A DNA stretch of 64,000 bases, from positions 1-64,000 of the forward strand of contig JBBHKE010000248.1 in assembly GCA_037447655.1 (NCBI GenBank), read 5' to 3'. The translations under genes were made by a program, and so were the position numbers. The notes beneath the pieces are model-generated. The model was given only the letters and a program-made list of their open reading frames with translations, did no database searches and was not told where the DNA came from. Shown in pieces: positions 10,650 to 21,779 of this stretch (positions are counted from its first letter, which is position 1; each line of letters begins with the position of its first letter). The DNA is from Zygnema cylindricum (Eukaryota; Streptophyta; Zygnematophyceae; Zygnematales; Zygnemataceae).

Positions 10650-12836
10650 GGAAACCAGTGAAGGTCCCGATTTTTTTTTTTGTATTTGGACGAGTTTAAA
10701 CAAGGTTGCTGTAGCCGTGGATGACTTTAGACCTTGTTTTATCGAGAATTAACGCAATTCTTTTGACAATTATTTGCATAAAAAAGCCTCGTTGCAGTTC
10801 CTCATGCATGTGGCCTGCCCTTTTTGTTATAAGGCAGTATAGAAAGGTTCGGAACATGTGGACGATCCACACTATCTTTGGGGAAATTGCAGATTGTTTG
10901 TTAGGCATGATGTAGATAGGGGACACTTAGTAGTAGAATTTTATCTCCGTTTACAGAATCCTTAATGTCTAAGATATAGTATTACCAGGAGGAGCTGAAG
11001 CAGATGGTGTTTCATTGTTTGATGTTTTATTTTTGGATATTGACCAAAAGTGTAATGGAAAGGTGATTGGTTATCCATATGTGAAATATTGACTGGATTG
11101 GTGTTAATATGTATTGGAAAGCTTATGTTTGTGTTTTGTAATATGCTCATGTGACCCTGGAACGAAATAGTCATTTTTGTCAACTTTGTCAAGTGCATTT
11201 TCGCACCAAAGAAAAAACGAGGACATTTGGAGACACATACACCGGAAATTTCATGTATGATATTGTGACCTTTTATCTTTTGCTCATTGGTGCCCATGGT
11301 TCTGGATACCCGTAAATGCATTTTTCATTTTACATGTAAATGAGGAAAACCAGCGTTTCTCCACACCAAACACATGGACAGGCACTCGTTTCAGCATTTC
11401 TGTTTATTGTTTAAGCTTTGGAACTTTTCGAAAGATGTAGCAGTAAAACACAAAATTATATGTACAGTAGAACCTCTCTAAAACATTACTCTTGGGAGGG
11501 AGGGTTGGTATGGAATATATTAAATTAATCAGGGTCATATTTTACAAAGACCCAACCTCAATTATGGGAGATTATCGAATTAGGCAGTATTGTTTTAGAG
11601 ATGTTCTACTGTATTATGGTGGAAGGAACGCTAAGCTCATACAAAATCCAAAAGTTCCTTGTTTGGTTTGATTGGTGGATGCAGACAATTAGTTAGGTGT
11701 TTTCACCTTATTTCTTAGCCTTGTATTGTTAGACTGCATCAGGAAGCAGGCTCTTTGACAAGTTCCTGTAGGGTGCAGGTAAGGTGTGAACACCAAAGAA
11801 ACATACACACAACAAAAAACAGTCAGGCAAACAGGCACGCTGTTGAACCCATTTGTAAAGAAAATTGACATCTATGTCTCCATGTTCTATGTTTGTTTCT
11901 GTAGCTTTAAGTTTCAGATTTTTAGTTTTGCTTTGCGTTTATTGTGTTTGAAGGCCGCAAGGATTTTCATCTCTAACCTTTAATGGTCGTTGACAGGATT
12001 ATGTACCAATTATGTTTCATATCTGATGGTTTAACCATTGCGGTTCAGAAAATAAAATCTTCTCAAGGTTTAGGCATCAAATTTTAGAAACCACCTTATA
12101 AATATAGTCATCACTTCCTTTCATAGGTCATGCATTCATCGATCCCTTTCACTTGTATCGAACGGCTCCGATATTCTCCACGTGTGCACTTTTTTTTAGG
12201 GAACAAATGCGATTCAAGACGTTCTGTCATTTGCGCCCCATCCCCTAAATCTGAGTACGAACGACAATTCTGATTGCTCAGTTTGATATTTACACTTCTT
12301 TCTGGGTACATATCGCCCAAGAAATGTGTACGGCGACACACATAGGGTACAAGAAGGCGAAAATAGCAAAAAAGGAAAAGGATAATTATGCACATGTTTT
12401 TACCCTATCGGGATACGGTAAAATAAAACAGCACATTAAAAGCTAGAAGTAAATGTATGGTTCGCCGGACTTCACGGAATTTTCAGGTCATGGAGAAACG
12501 CTTTGGTTTCTTAACTTTCTTTGCTTTTCCCGTTCTTCAAATGTTTAAAATTTTGGTACAAATTTCAGAATTTTGCGAGCTGGGCTACAAGCAGCAGTTC
12601 TTCACCCATCCTTCGACCTACTCCCTTTTTCTCTTTTTTTCTAACGAAAGCGATCCTTTTTTTTATGTTTGTAATGAACATTTTATTCTAGCTTAGCAGA
12701 CTCGGTGTTGCTCTTGCTCGTGCTTTTAGTTTCTTCTATGCTAACTTCATTCATCTTCCGCATCTAAGAGCTATACTCAGTTGACAATTCACTCGAAGTC
12801 AATGATTTGAATTTTTCGCCGCAAGAATTTGAATCC
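10650..12836. other. Intergenic between the zinc finger gene and ATP11
   Basis: AT-rich DNA with one well-formed MITE (11465-11611). Open frames around 10962-11321 and 12111-12395 show no domain. The final 100 bp should contain the ATP11 promoter and 5' UTR, but no TATA box stands out. Confidence 0.5.
11465..11611. mobile_element. Emigrant-like MITE (pogo/Tc1-mariner group)
   Basis: The left end is CAGTAGAACCTCTCTAAAAC and the right end, reverse-complemented, is CAGTAGAACATCTCTAAAAC, so 19 of 20 positions match. A TA lies directly outside both ends (11463-11464 and 11612-11613), the target duplication of Tc1/mariner elements. The 147-bp element has an AT-rich interior with no coding capacity. 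Plant Emigrant MITEs, mobilised by pogo-like transposases, have ends close to CAGTAAAACCTCTATAAA. That resemblance is from memory of the family. Confidence 0.85.
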
Positions 12837-15337
12837 ATGGCGGCCGTTGTTCGTCGATTGCCTTCCCTTTCAAGATTTTTGCAAAACTCTCTGAAGACAT
12901 GCGAATCTTTTGAATATTTAGGAGAAAGATGCATGTTGCCAAAACTTCCAGTTGTGCTGCCAGCCAGAAGAAATTTTAACTGTAGCCATGTCCGGCAATC
13001 TCAATTTGCAAGTGGATTTTCTTTGCCAATGCCAAAAACTCTGAACGAAATTATGAGAATAGAGACTGTAGAAGGTCTTCCTCCCGATGAAGTAGCACGT
13101 ATTTGGAACGATGTAAGAAAACTGTCTGAAAATGTGAAAACTTTTGGCAGGTGTATGGTTAGCTTCCCAGTATTATTAATTATATCTATTGCTTTTTATT
13201 ACATTTGTTTGATTTATTTTTCTTTGGAGTCAGATGAATTTTGCATAGGTTTCTTGACGCAATTATGCATCAACCATGCATTGCTCAGTCTTACTCAACT
13301 TTGACTTCCATTGTATCATATTTTTAGTACCAGTTCAAGCAACATTGTGGAATCTGGTATAACCAGCAGTATTTTCGTAATGGCTGAATATGGAATTATC
13401 CCTCTGACCTGAAGCAGAAAATTTCTATTTGACAGTTTCACATAGGGCGCGGCCATATCAGTGCGGTTATGGCTACTCCTCTTTATGATGCCTTCAAAAG
13501 CAGAGCACAGGCATGGTACGTTTATAAGAATTAAGGCCACGGTTTCTTTTGGACTTTGTATCGATCTTGATTCAGTACGAAAACTGTTTCATTTCAGCAC
13601 TTTTTGCGCCTGTTTCTCTGATGTGATATTCAGGTTTGATAGTGTAAGATACTGCTCATCACAAACCTATTCTAGGACCTGTTGTACATAACAAAAGGAT
13701 TACTGTTTTACATGTGCGAGTGTACAGGAGCCATGTGGATGCTGACAGCCCATACAACATTAAGTCAATAATCAATCTGTACAAACTAGTGGTTTCCAGA
13801 CTATTTTATTCACATTTTTATTCTGATCAATATAGCTATTTTTTAGACTAGTAGGAGAATTATACGAGCCCTTTTTTTCTGTACGATTACTATATCACCG
13901 GTAATAGCATAAGTAAACTACCCTATAAGGTTTTTTGCGTCTGTTCTTCAAGACGAAATGCATTTGTAACTGCATTTGTAAGTGCATTTGTAACTTGACA
14001 CTAACAGTAATTGTGTGTTTATGGATGCAGTCCTCTTTTTGTTTTGCCAATACGTCGAGATGGAGGTTTTGTCAACATGGTTTCTCAAGGTGAGAGAGAT
14101 AAAGGCGCTTCTTTGTTTGCAGTTGACTCTTGTCAATTTCAGTACTTGCTTTCAGAATTTCATGTTTCCATTTCCACTGTTGTCTTGTTTCAACAAGCTT
14201 TTGGAGGCTAACAAAAGCTGGTGGATTTATGGAAAATACAAGGTGCTTAGAAACCAAATTAAGTATTTTGAGTGGTGAATAGATTTGGAGGGATGTGAGT
14301 AGCGCAGATACCTCATCTTCTTTTCACGGGTCTACATGATTACAAGCTTCGGGGAACGAATTCTGCGCCATTTTTTGTTGCTACTCATTATACTGAGCTT
14401 GCAAAGACAAAAGGTCTCGTGTTAGTTCGTGGAGACGTGGTTTTGCCCAGCCAACTGTCTGACAGTGAGGTAATTAAAGGATATTACTGGTTTCCCACAC
14501 CCGCTTGTGTGTCACCGTTAAAACTAAAAGTTGTGGTGCTGAAGACTATGAAAATATTCATCCGGAATTGCATCATATTTCAGTAAAAGACATGTCATGT
14601 TCAAAATGCGCCATTCTCTATGGCTGCTAATGGTTGATACACTCTTTCAATAATTGTAAATTTGAAATTACTTGCCATTGGATTGAAATTGGCAGATATC
14701 TCCTAGTAAAGTAGTTGTCATTAAAATTGTATTTCATGTAGATAACAATAGGCGGCTCAATGGGTTTTTTTCTCCAAGTGTAAGATGTAAAGAAAGCCAT
14801 TGAAATCCGGTTGCTGCAGAAAAAAAAAATGGTCATGAATAATTGCTGGCACGGAAATGGTGAATTGCCATGGTAGAAGATTTGTACGCTGATTTTCATT
14901 TATGACACAGTGAACTTCCAGTGCTTGTTTTTCTTTTTTTTGTGTTTAGTAGTTCACTAGGGTAGCTTTTGTTGATTAGTTTTGACTTGCTTTGCGTGTT
15001 GGTAATTGACAATTACCATTTCTATTGTAAAGAATACCATATTTACCAATAATGTTGCTGTTTGCACCGAGTCTGGATGAGGAGGAGAAATTGTGGCAGG
15101 TGGTCTCACAATGAATCAATTCAAATCCACGAACATAACTGTTTCAAGGGCCTGCTATGTAGTGTTTGTTTTGAACTGACTGTTTATTTGACAATGCAGG
15201 CTCAAGGTCTTTTGAAGGATGTTCATGCTTTTTACCTTCACGAGAATAAATTCCGTCATGTGCAAGCTTTCAACAAGGATCCGCAAAACTTTGATTTCCA
15301 AGCGGTTCTGAGAGAGTCAGGAATAGCCCGAAGTTAA
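12837..15337 (+). CDS. ATP11: ATP11/ATPAF1, mitochondrial F1-ATPase assembly chaperone
   Basis: ATP11 binds free F1 beta subunits in the mitochondrial matrix before F1 assembly. Exons: 12837-13112 (MAAVVRR..., an Arg/Ser-rich, acid-poor presequence, then PPDEVARIWND); 13436-13515 (FHIGRGHISAVM...AFKSRAQA); 14031-14089 (CPLFVLPIRRDGGFVNMVSQ); 14308-14469 (IPHLLFTGLHDYK, then the ELAKTKGLVLVRGDVVLPSQ block); and 15200-15337 (AQGLLKDVHAFYL...LRESGIARS-stop). These align in order with Arabidopsis ATP11. Phases agree everywhere except between 14089 (phase 1) and 14308 (phase 0), where a small exon of length 2 mod 3 is needed. AATTTCAT after a TTTCAG (about 14155-14162) or a longer exon from about 14122 would fit, but the donor would be weak. 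The ATG at 12837 is the first in frame. Total is about 240 residues. Confidence 0.9.
13958..14010 (+). repeat. 14-bp triplicate next to an ATP11 acceptor
   Basis: GCATTTGTAACT, GCATTTGTAAGT and GCATTTGTAACT follow one another directly, 20-70 bp upstream of the exon at 14031. The middle copy contains a perfect GTAAGT. Confidence 0.8.
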
Positions 15338-17071
15338 TAGATGGACTCTGTCAATTTTTGGAGCAATTTCTCTAGCTGCAATTAAACTCTAGTGACCTTG
15401 AGGAATTCTGCTGATTGGTTTCTGGTGTTAGTTTGAAGGTCAGCAATATCGGCCTCATTATGGATAAGTTTGAACAAGTAGCATTAACAAAAAAAGTGTG
15501 GGAGAAACCTGTTTGAATATTGAAAAGCCTCCTATCTATCCCATGTATTGCTATTTTCTATGTGCAATTTCACGTGTTCATATGTTGTAATTCCTCTTTA
15601 CTGCTGAGATGTTCTACCGAGCAGCATATTCATACACCTTTGCTTTAAGAAGTTGGGAAGTATTGTATTGCATTTTTATGGTAGGGAACCACGTAAAGCC
15701 TGGGGGTGAACAGGATAAGAACTTCAACACCTTGAAGATATTCCTTGAAGATATCATACATATAATTTACATCCCGTCTGGCCCCCTGCCCATTTTCGCA
15801 CCACAGACTGAGGTGCATCAGTACTCCCGATGGAAAATAATCGATCATGTGGAAGCTCTTACAGAAGGTTGGAGTATCATCACGACATTATATTGACTTC
15901 TTTTTTGAGAAAGGCTTTAGTCAGAAGGTGGCAGTGCAGGAAGTTGGTATCACGTAGCACTGAGTCTGCCTTATTCATACCCCATACCATGCCATGCACA
16001 TATCGCTTCCCAAATAGAAGCTTGATGTTGTTACAAAATTTCAAGTTTTCGAATTTTTGTGTCACCGAAACCTATAACCTACCTAACTTAGGTCATAGAC
16101 CTTTATGACTTTACTTCAATGTGCAAAACAACAGTACTTTGCCTACGTCAAGGTTTGTTTAGCTAATTTTTCATTTGATACGCTTTTTAGTTGTTGTTTT
16201 TGTGCTGGTTGTTCCTTTCAATGTCTTTTGTTGGCTTGCCCTCATTTTTGTGTTAGTTTCTTTCACACAATTTTCCTTTTAGTTTGCTTCCACCCGTGTT
16301 CTGTTTTTCAGGTTCGTTTTTACCTTTGATTTACTACCACGCTTTCTTAATAAAGTCTTACAATATTAAAAACTTAAAGCACTAAACTAGTCTTGTCTTC
16401 TCAAGCAAAAAGCTTCACATTTTCAGTGTCACCGATCAACTATACTTCAATGCTGGAAAACAATCCACTTAAAATCAACGCCTATAGGAAAAGCTAATTT
16501 ATTTTCTCCAGCAATAACATGCAGTTCGACTGCTAAGATTCCAGTAAGTCTCGCTCAGAGGTATTTTACTGCAATTTTATCAATTAGCTACGATGAACAT
16601 CAATTAGAAGCAGTACTTCAAGGTGTTCTAGACGAGTAAGAGACACCTTTCAACAAAAAAAAGGACAAATGAAAGTAAAGACATTATCGACACATCAGCA
16701 TATGATACAAAATGCTTTATTTTGAATGAAACCTCCAAACCTCCAACAAAAATGGAGCAGCTGTTTTGGACAATTACTCCAAACAACATTGACAGAAACG
16801 ACTATTCCTGCCTGGTACCCACCGAAATATCGTAACTGAGCCTGATTAATCTTGCACACTTATATACAAGTATGTAACTACTATGAACTCCCTTACTTTG
16901 AGAGGATAAAGAACATGCCATAAAGAGTCATGCTCTCCTTTGAGAAGCAAAACTCCGTAATGAAATGTATCAGGCCTAAGGGCTACCTAGTGAGGCATAC
17001 AAAGTGATTGAGTTATTCACTTAGTTACTCTTACTTATGTTATGTTTTACAAACAAACACTCAGAAACCAC
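15338..17071. other. Convergent intergenic region between ATP11 and the Agenet-ENT gene
   Basis: This holds the 3' ends of two facing genes. Open frames at 15609-15896 and 15830-16108 have no recognisable domain. No mobile element ends were found. Confidence 0.5.
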
Positions 17072-18941
17072 TTAATGGTCATGAAGTAGATGAGAGGATG
17101 CAACATCATCAAAACAACCTACAGCCGGGTCACGTAGAAGTTGCAAGAGCTCCACATGACAGCTATTTGGAATGTTGAAAGCAATGCGAAGGTCCGCCAT
17201 GACCTTCAACTTCCCAAGGTCAAGTGCTGATCCTTCCTGATAGAAGGCCCTCAATACAGCCCTGTATGCATGTATTGCAGCTGGTCTCGCGACATTGTTG
17301 GTTTTAACTGGTCCGGAACACTCTTTGATTGCCCATTGCCTCCTTTGAACCGGAGAAGTCCACATACTTCCTGAATGACTGTACCACCGTTGCCTGTATT
17401 GGTTTGCAGGCAATTCTCCACACTCACTTGGCGTGCGAGGCTGTTGGACCTCAGAAAAAAACCCCACTGGCTGTTGATGATTTTCACAATCCTTTTTCCA
17501 TTGCACTTTTACATCGTTGCCCTCAGTTCTCATCACCTTGCTCTTGCCTGGGAGAGAGTCAAGATCAATGGACAATGGAATGGTCTTTTCCTGGTTATCT
17601 GAGCAGATTTGTGGTTCCACAAGTGATGCCACGCTTCTGCTCCGCTTCCTCTCAAAGGTATAAGAAGGGGGAGAAATAGGAGGATTGCTTTCAAGCTTGT
17701 TCACGGTCCAAACTACATTAGGTGTTAAACAGGCGGTGGTGGCAACCTTGTTCGTTTTTGCAGCAGGAGAAGACAGCTGCAGAAACATAAATAACAAGAA
17801 CGACAGTGAATGGGGACAAAATACAAGCACATATCAACGAAGCCAAAAAAACACGAACACACACATATATTGGAAAATATACACTACAAATCATGGAGTG
17901 CCTTCAAACAAACAGGAAACAAATATGACATTAGTGTCATTTAAAATTGAAGAGTCATTTTTTCCAATATACATCACAACTGAATAGTTTGGCAACAAGA
18001 TGTACAGGCTTTCCAAACACTTTAGTAGTATTTTATAAAGCAAGACAATGTACAAAAAGATATGATGCTAAGTGTAAGAAAGGAGGCTACACCGTGTATA
18101 GCTAATAGTGTAAAGGTATTTCTCGCTGTTTAATTCATCATTTCTCCACACTTGTCCAATTTTCAATTGGAGACCGCCGATCGGAAGGTGAAAATCTTGC
18201 CTTTCCATCGCAACCGTCGAATGAACAATTCGATAAGTGTGCAGGAGAAAAGATGTAATAAGTGGCAAAAAAAAAAACTTTACACTGATGGCCGTACACA
18301 GTATAGTGCACGGCTCAAATATGAAAACAGCTAACACAAAAACAATTACTAAATAACTTCCTTGGTTCAAAGAAATTTACAGAATTGGCGGGAATGCAAT
18401 TAAAACAGGCTCATAAACAGACTAGTAGCTGAAACGAAACCTTAGGGCCTTAAACATTTGTTCTACAAAACAGTAACACTTCAAAAAATGCTCTCCAGCG
18501 CAAAACAGACCAAAATACACTCACCTCTGTAACAATGGTCCATTTGCCTCCATTCCAAACTTGTCCCGTCCTTAAATCTTTTAGCGGTATATCCAAACGC
18601 TCGGCTGAGTACTGAAAATAGACACGAAATATGTCTTTACTCACTCGAGTATCTATTGTACCTTGCCACCAGCCATCATTCCAATAAGCCTCCACAGCAT
18701 GGCCAGGGAGCCAGATATCTGGACTATCTATTATTTTTGGTGGCATTGGACGCACGAAACTTATCGCAACATCTTCTACACATGGTGTTTTTTTGTCTTC
18801 TTCAATCAGATTCTTATATCTGATTTTGTATGTTTTGCTCGAACGTGATAGTATGGTGGCTTCATACCAAGCACCAAGAAAACCAGGATCCAGACTAGTT
18901 ACCTCTACTGAAGAGTTTACAGAAAGCTTTTTCTGCCTCAT
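17072..18941 (-). CDS. Tandem Agenet (Tudor-like) plus ENT domain protein
   Basis: Two exons on the minus strand: 18941-18525 (donor GAG/GTGAGT) and 17776-17072 (acceptor TTTCTGCAG), joined in phase 0 to give 373 residues. Residues about 8-66 form a first Agenet repeat (VNSSVEVTSLDPGFLGAWYE) and about 72-139 a second (PGHAVEAYWNDGWWQGTI). The linker to residue 300 is Ser/Pro-rich with a basic patch FERKRSRS that could be a nuclear signal. Residues about 304-355 are an ENT domain (AIHAYRAVLRAFYQEGSALD...). ENT is the BRCA2-binding EMSY N-terminal fold; in plants Agenet and ENT domains occur together in Tudor-like and EMSY-like proteins thought to read histone marks. The first exon could begin upstream; the ATG at 18941 is the first in frame before the Agenet domain. 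Confidence 0.85.
18088..18305. mobile_element. MITE in the intron of the Agenet-ENT gene
   Basis: It begins CTACACCGTGTATAGCTAAT and contains AATTGGAGACCGCCGAT, AATCTTGCCTTTCCA and AACCGTCGAAT. These correspond in order to the interiors of the elements at 40118-40335 and 40917-41143 (CAATCGGAGACCACC, GAATCTTGCCTTCCA). The right terminus is rearranged (GGCCGTACACAG instead of GGTGTA). Confidence 0.65.
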
Positions 18942-19290
18942 TGCAAAAAAAACCGATTTCCACAGAAAAGGTTCAGTTTCCTTTCCTTTCCCCTCTCTAG
19001 TCGACAGGAGTTGTATGAACAAAATAACCTTTCTGTAAACTAATTTAAACGGGGATCATTTACAATATACAAGATAAAGTCTCGGTAAATACAGCGTTTT
19101 GATAGAACACGGGATTCAAAATCTAAAACTTTTCTTAATCTATACAAAAACAAGCATGCTTGCCACAGAAAAGTAAACTGGAGCCAGAACTACTCAGTCG
19201 CCAAACCTCTAGAAACCTTCCTTGAACATCACACGCATTTAATCTAGGAAAGATGGCGTCCTCTGTCCTCCCATTATCCTGCAAGACTGC

Positions 19291-19535
19291 TTAGAAGTTT
19301 CAAGTTTGAACAGCAGCAAGCTTTAGTTTGGATGAAGGATCACCCGCAACCTGGAAAGCAAAGTCTCTTATATTGTTTGAAAAGATCACGTCTGCAAAAA
19401 AATTGAGGAACTATAACAAAAGTCCTGCCATTATGTTCTAGCCATCTTCGGAGTTTCAAGTTTGAACTGCAGCAAGCTTTAGTTTGTATGACGCACCACC
19501 CGGAACCTGGAAAGCAGCTTTGTTTGAATATTCTC
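19291..19535 (+). repeat. Direct duplication, about 85 bp, 158 bp apart
   Basis: GAAGTTTCAAGTTTGAAC, CAGCAAGCTTTAGTTTG and ACCTGGAAAGCA appear in the same order at 19291-19375 and 19449-19535, with minor substitutions (CAACCTGG versus GAACCTGG). Confidence 0.8.
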
Positions 19536-20029
19536 ATACTGATGTTACAACTGACTGTAAGTATAAAGTGCGGAAGAAAATGAGGGAATACGATACAATT
19601 TGATACCGAACTTTACAATAAGGGACGAAAAGGCCCGCGCGGAAGGGTTAAAAACTTAGAATTCAGGGTGAACTATTTTCGCCTTAATTTTTTGCTATTT
19701 CAAAAATTTCTACCTTCTGTACCATAATGATCCACCGTACATATTAGATACATAATAGTAGAATACACATGAGAACGTACAGGAGGCGGTGCGTCACAGC
19801 TGACCAATCGAGTTTTGGTTAACTTTTATTTTCGAAAACGCCGGTTGGTTAAGGGTTAACAATTTTGGAGCGTGACATAACACGGTCGGGGGTCGGTTAC
19901 TCAGATTTTGAAAAAAAAAAAACGGTCGGTTTCGGTTATGTAAAATTTTGAGTTTTGCGACCTCTGATCCGAAGGCACGTGACTTTGGAGAACTGTGAAA
20001 ATTTTCATTTTTTTTTTTTTAAATGCTTC

Positions 20030-20160
20030 GATATATTGAGGATACGATATATCTTCGATATATATCGCAATATTTTGATTTTCGATATATCGAAGCGATA
20101 TATCGATTATCGGTTACCTGAAATTGGATATATATCGAATATCGGCAAATGGTCCTCGAT
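20030..20160. repeat. ATATCG-rich palindromic block
   Basis: GATATATCG, CGATATATATCG and CGATATATCGAAGCGATATA words overlap over about 130 bp. Many are self-complementary, so the segment could form several alternative hairpins. Confidence 0.7.
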
Positions 20161-21779
20161 ACCCAACACTAGAAAATAGCAAAGAATTCAAGGCGAGAAT
20201 AGCTCTCGCCAAAATTTAGCATCTATACAATACGTACTAAACACGTCCTGGTCACGGTTTCCCCCCACTTTATCTGATCGTTTGACTTTCACATGTTGTA
20301 CCTACATGGGAGCATATTATGCAAACGCAAATTAAACCATAAAGGGAGCTTTTCAGGCAAACCTTCGTCCACAAAAGTGATTCACACCTATGACGTGGCA
20401 CAGCTTCACGAAGGTATTGGCAAATCAGATACCTTGCGTTTACACGAGCCAAGCTAAACGTGAAAGCGCTAATACGATCAGCCAAAAATCATCTATCTGC
20501 ACCGACAAACTGTAAACAATTGGAAACGCTACATGCGGTGATCAATAATACTTGAGTTATACAGTTGTTCTTGCACATTTGAAATTTAGACCGTGAATTT
20601 AATTACTTCCTTGCATGAAAAAACTCATCATGCGATGCCTCCTCTCGCACTACAGCATGTTAACTTTAAATCATGCATTTAACGCAGCCTCTCTTAAAGC
20701 ATGGAACTGAATACCACAAAAGTTTATGGCATATCTTTAAGTTACTGGGAGCTGCTTCTGGTCAACGTTTCTTCTAGCTAACTGATTTAAGATTCCAATG
20801 GACTTTGAAATTGAATGAATAAAGAATAGTCTCTGCGATAACATTTACAGTCCAAGTACCAGGCCATGACCAGCTTCTCACACAACATTTCTGACACACA
20901 ACTAGAAAGCTACCAAATCAAGTTAAATCAACGATAAACTGTTAAAACAAATACAACACGCGTATTCTTATCCAGGTGATTGCCGGCAATATCTGTCAGC
21001 AGTTGAGAAAACTCAAAAGGACAATTCTCAAGCTGACCCCCTAGAAAGATCCAAAAATACTCGGCTAGTTTAACTGACTGACGCTCCTCATTAAAGATCT
21101 CCAGACTGCAATTGCGCCTCCATAAATTAAGTACTAATGGAAAAAATATTGCAGAATATGATAAAGCAGATATGTAAAAAATCCTCTGCCCAACATACAG
21201 AGTTCAACTGAGGATATTTGCATACCCTCGCCAGCATTCGTCACATGTCACAAGTATAGGCCAAACTGGTCTTTTCCCATCAATGCAATGCAAAACGGCG
21301 TTATGTCTGCCACTCATCCTTCAAAGGGGTGAATCGGATAAAGCTTTTTTTCTGTCCCCTTCTGACCGCCCACATTTTCTTTTTACCTATACCGCCCCTT
21401 TGAGTAAAGACTTTGAGTAAAAATGACATGGTTTGTTAAGGTAAAAAATTTGCATCAAGAAACAGCTTTTATGCAACACAGATGCCAGACGATAAGAATT
21501 TGTCACAATCACAGAAACGTTTCTGACATCGCACCACACCCACCATCCGATAGAAGATAACAAAGGAAAAGTGGAACCGTGTGAAGCAAAAGCTCATTCA
21601 TGACCGCCACAACAGATAAAATTTCGGCACAATATACATGATAACCTACTGTAAATTTCTACTCCACTCAAAACTGCTCCTCGGAAAAAAAAGAAAAAAG
21701 GGAGACAGCATGTGGCTATAGTGAGCACAGCTTCGGTCACTGTGGAAAAAGTTGTTTCATCAGCTCAAAACGGTATTTT

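Larger units (their letters stand above)
18942..21779. other. Intergenic between two minus-strand genes
   Basis: This should contain the promoter of the Agenet-ENT gene and the 3' flank of the Nudix gene. A duplicated segment (19291-19535) and an ATATCG-rich block (20030-20160) are the only structures seen. No further gene is supported. Confidence 0.5.

Noticed and set aside
13113-13150. Longer ATP11 first exon ending at a GTGTATGG donor
   Set aside because: It would insert about a dozen residues not found in the family; the GTAAGA donor after IWND fits the alignment.
13320-13400. Possible extra ATP11 exon after TTTTTAG (YQFKQHCGIWYNQQYF)
   Set aside because: It ends in a stop and breaks phase; direct joining of 13112 to 13436 gives the conserved IWNDFHIGRGH.
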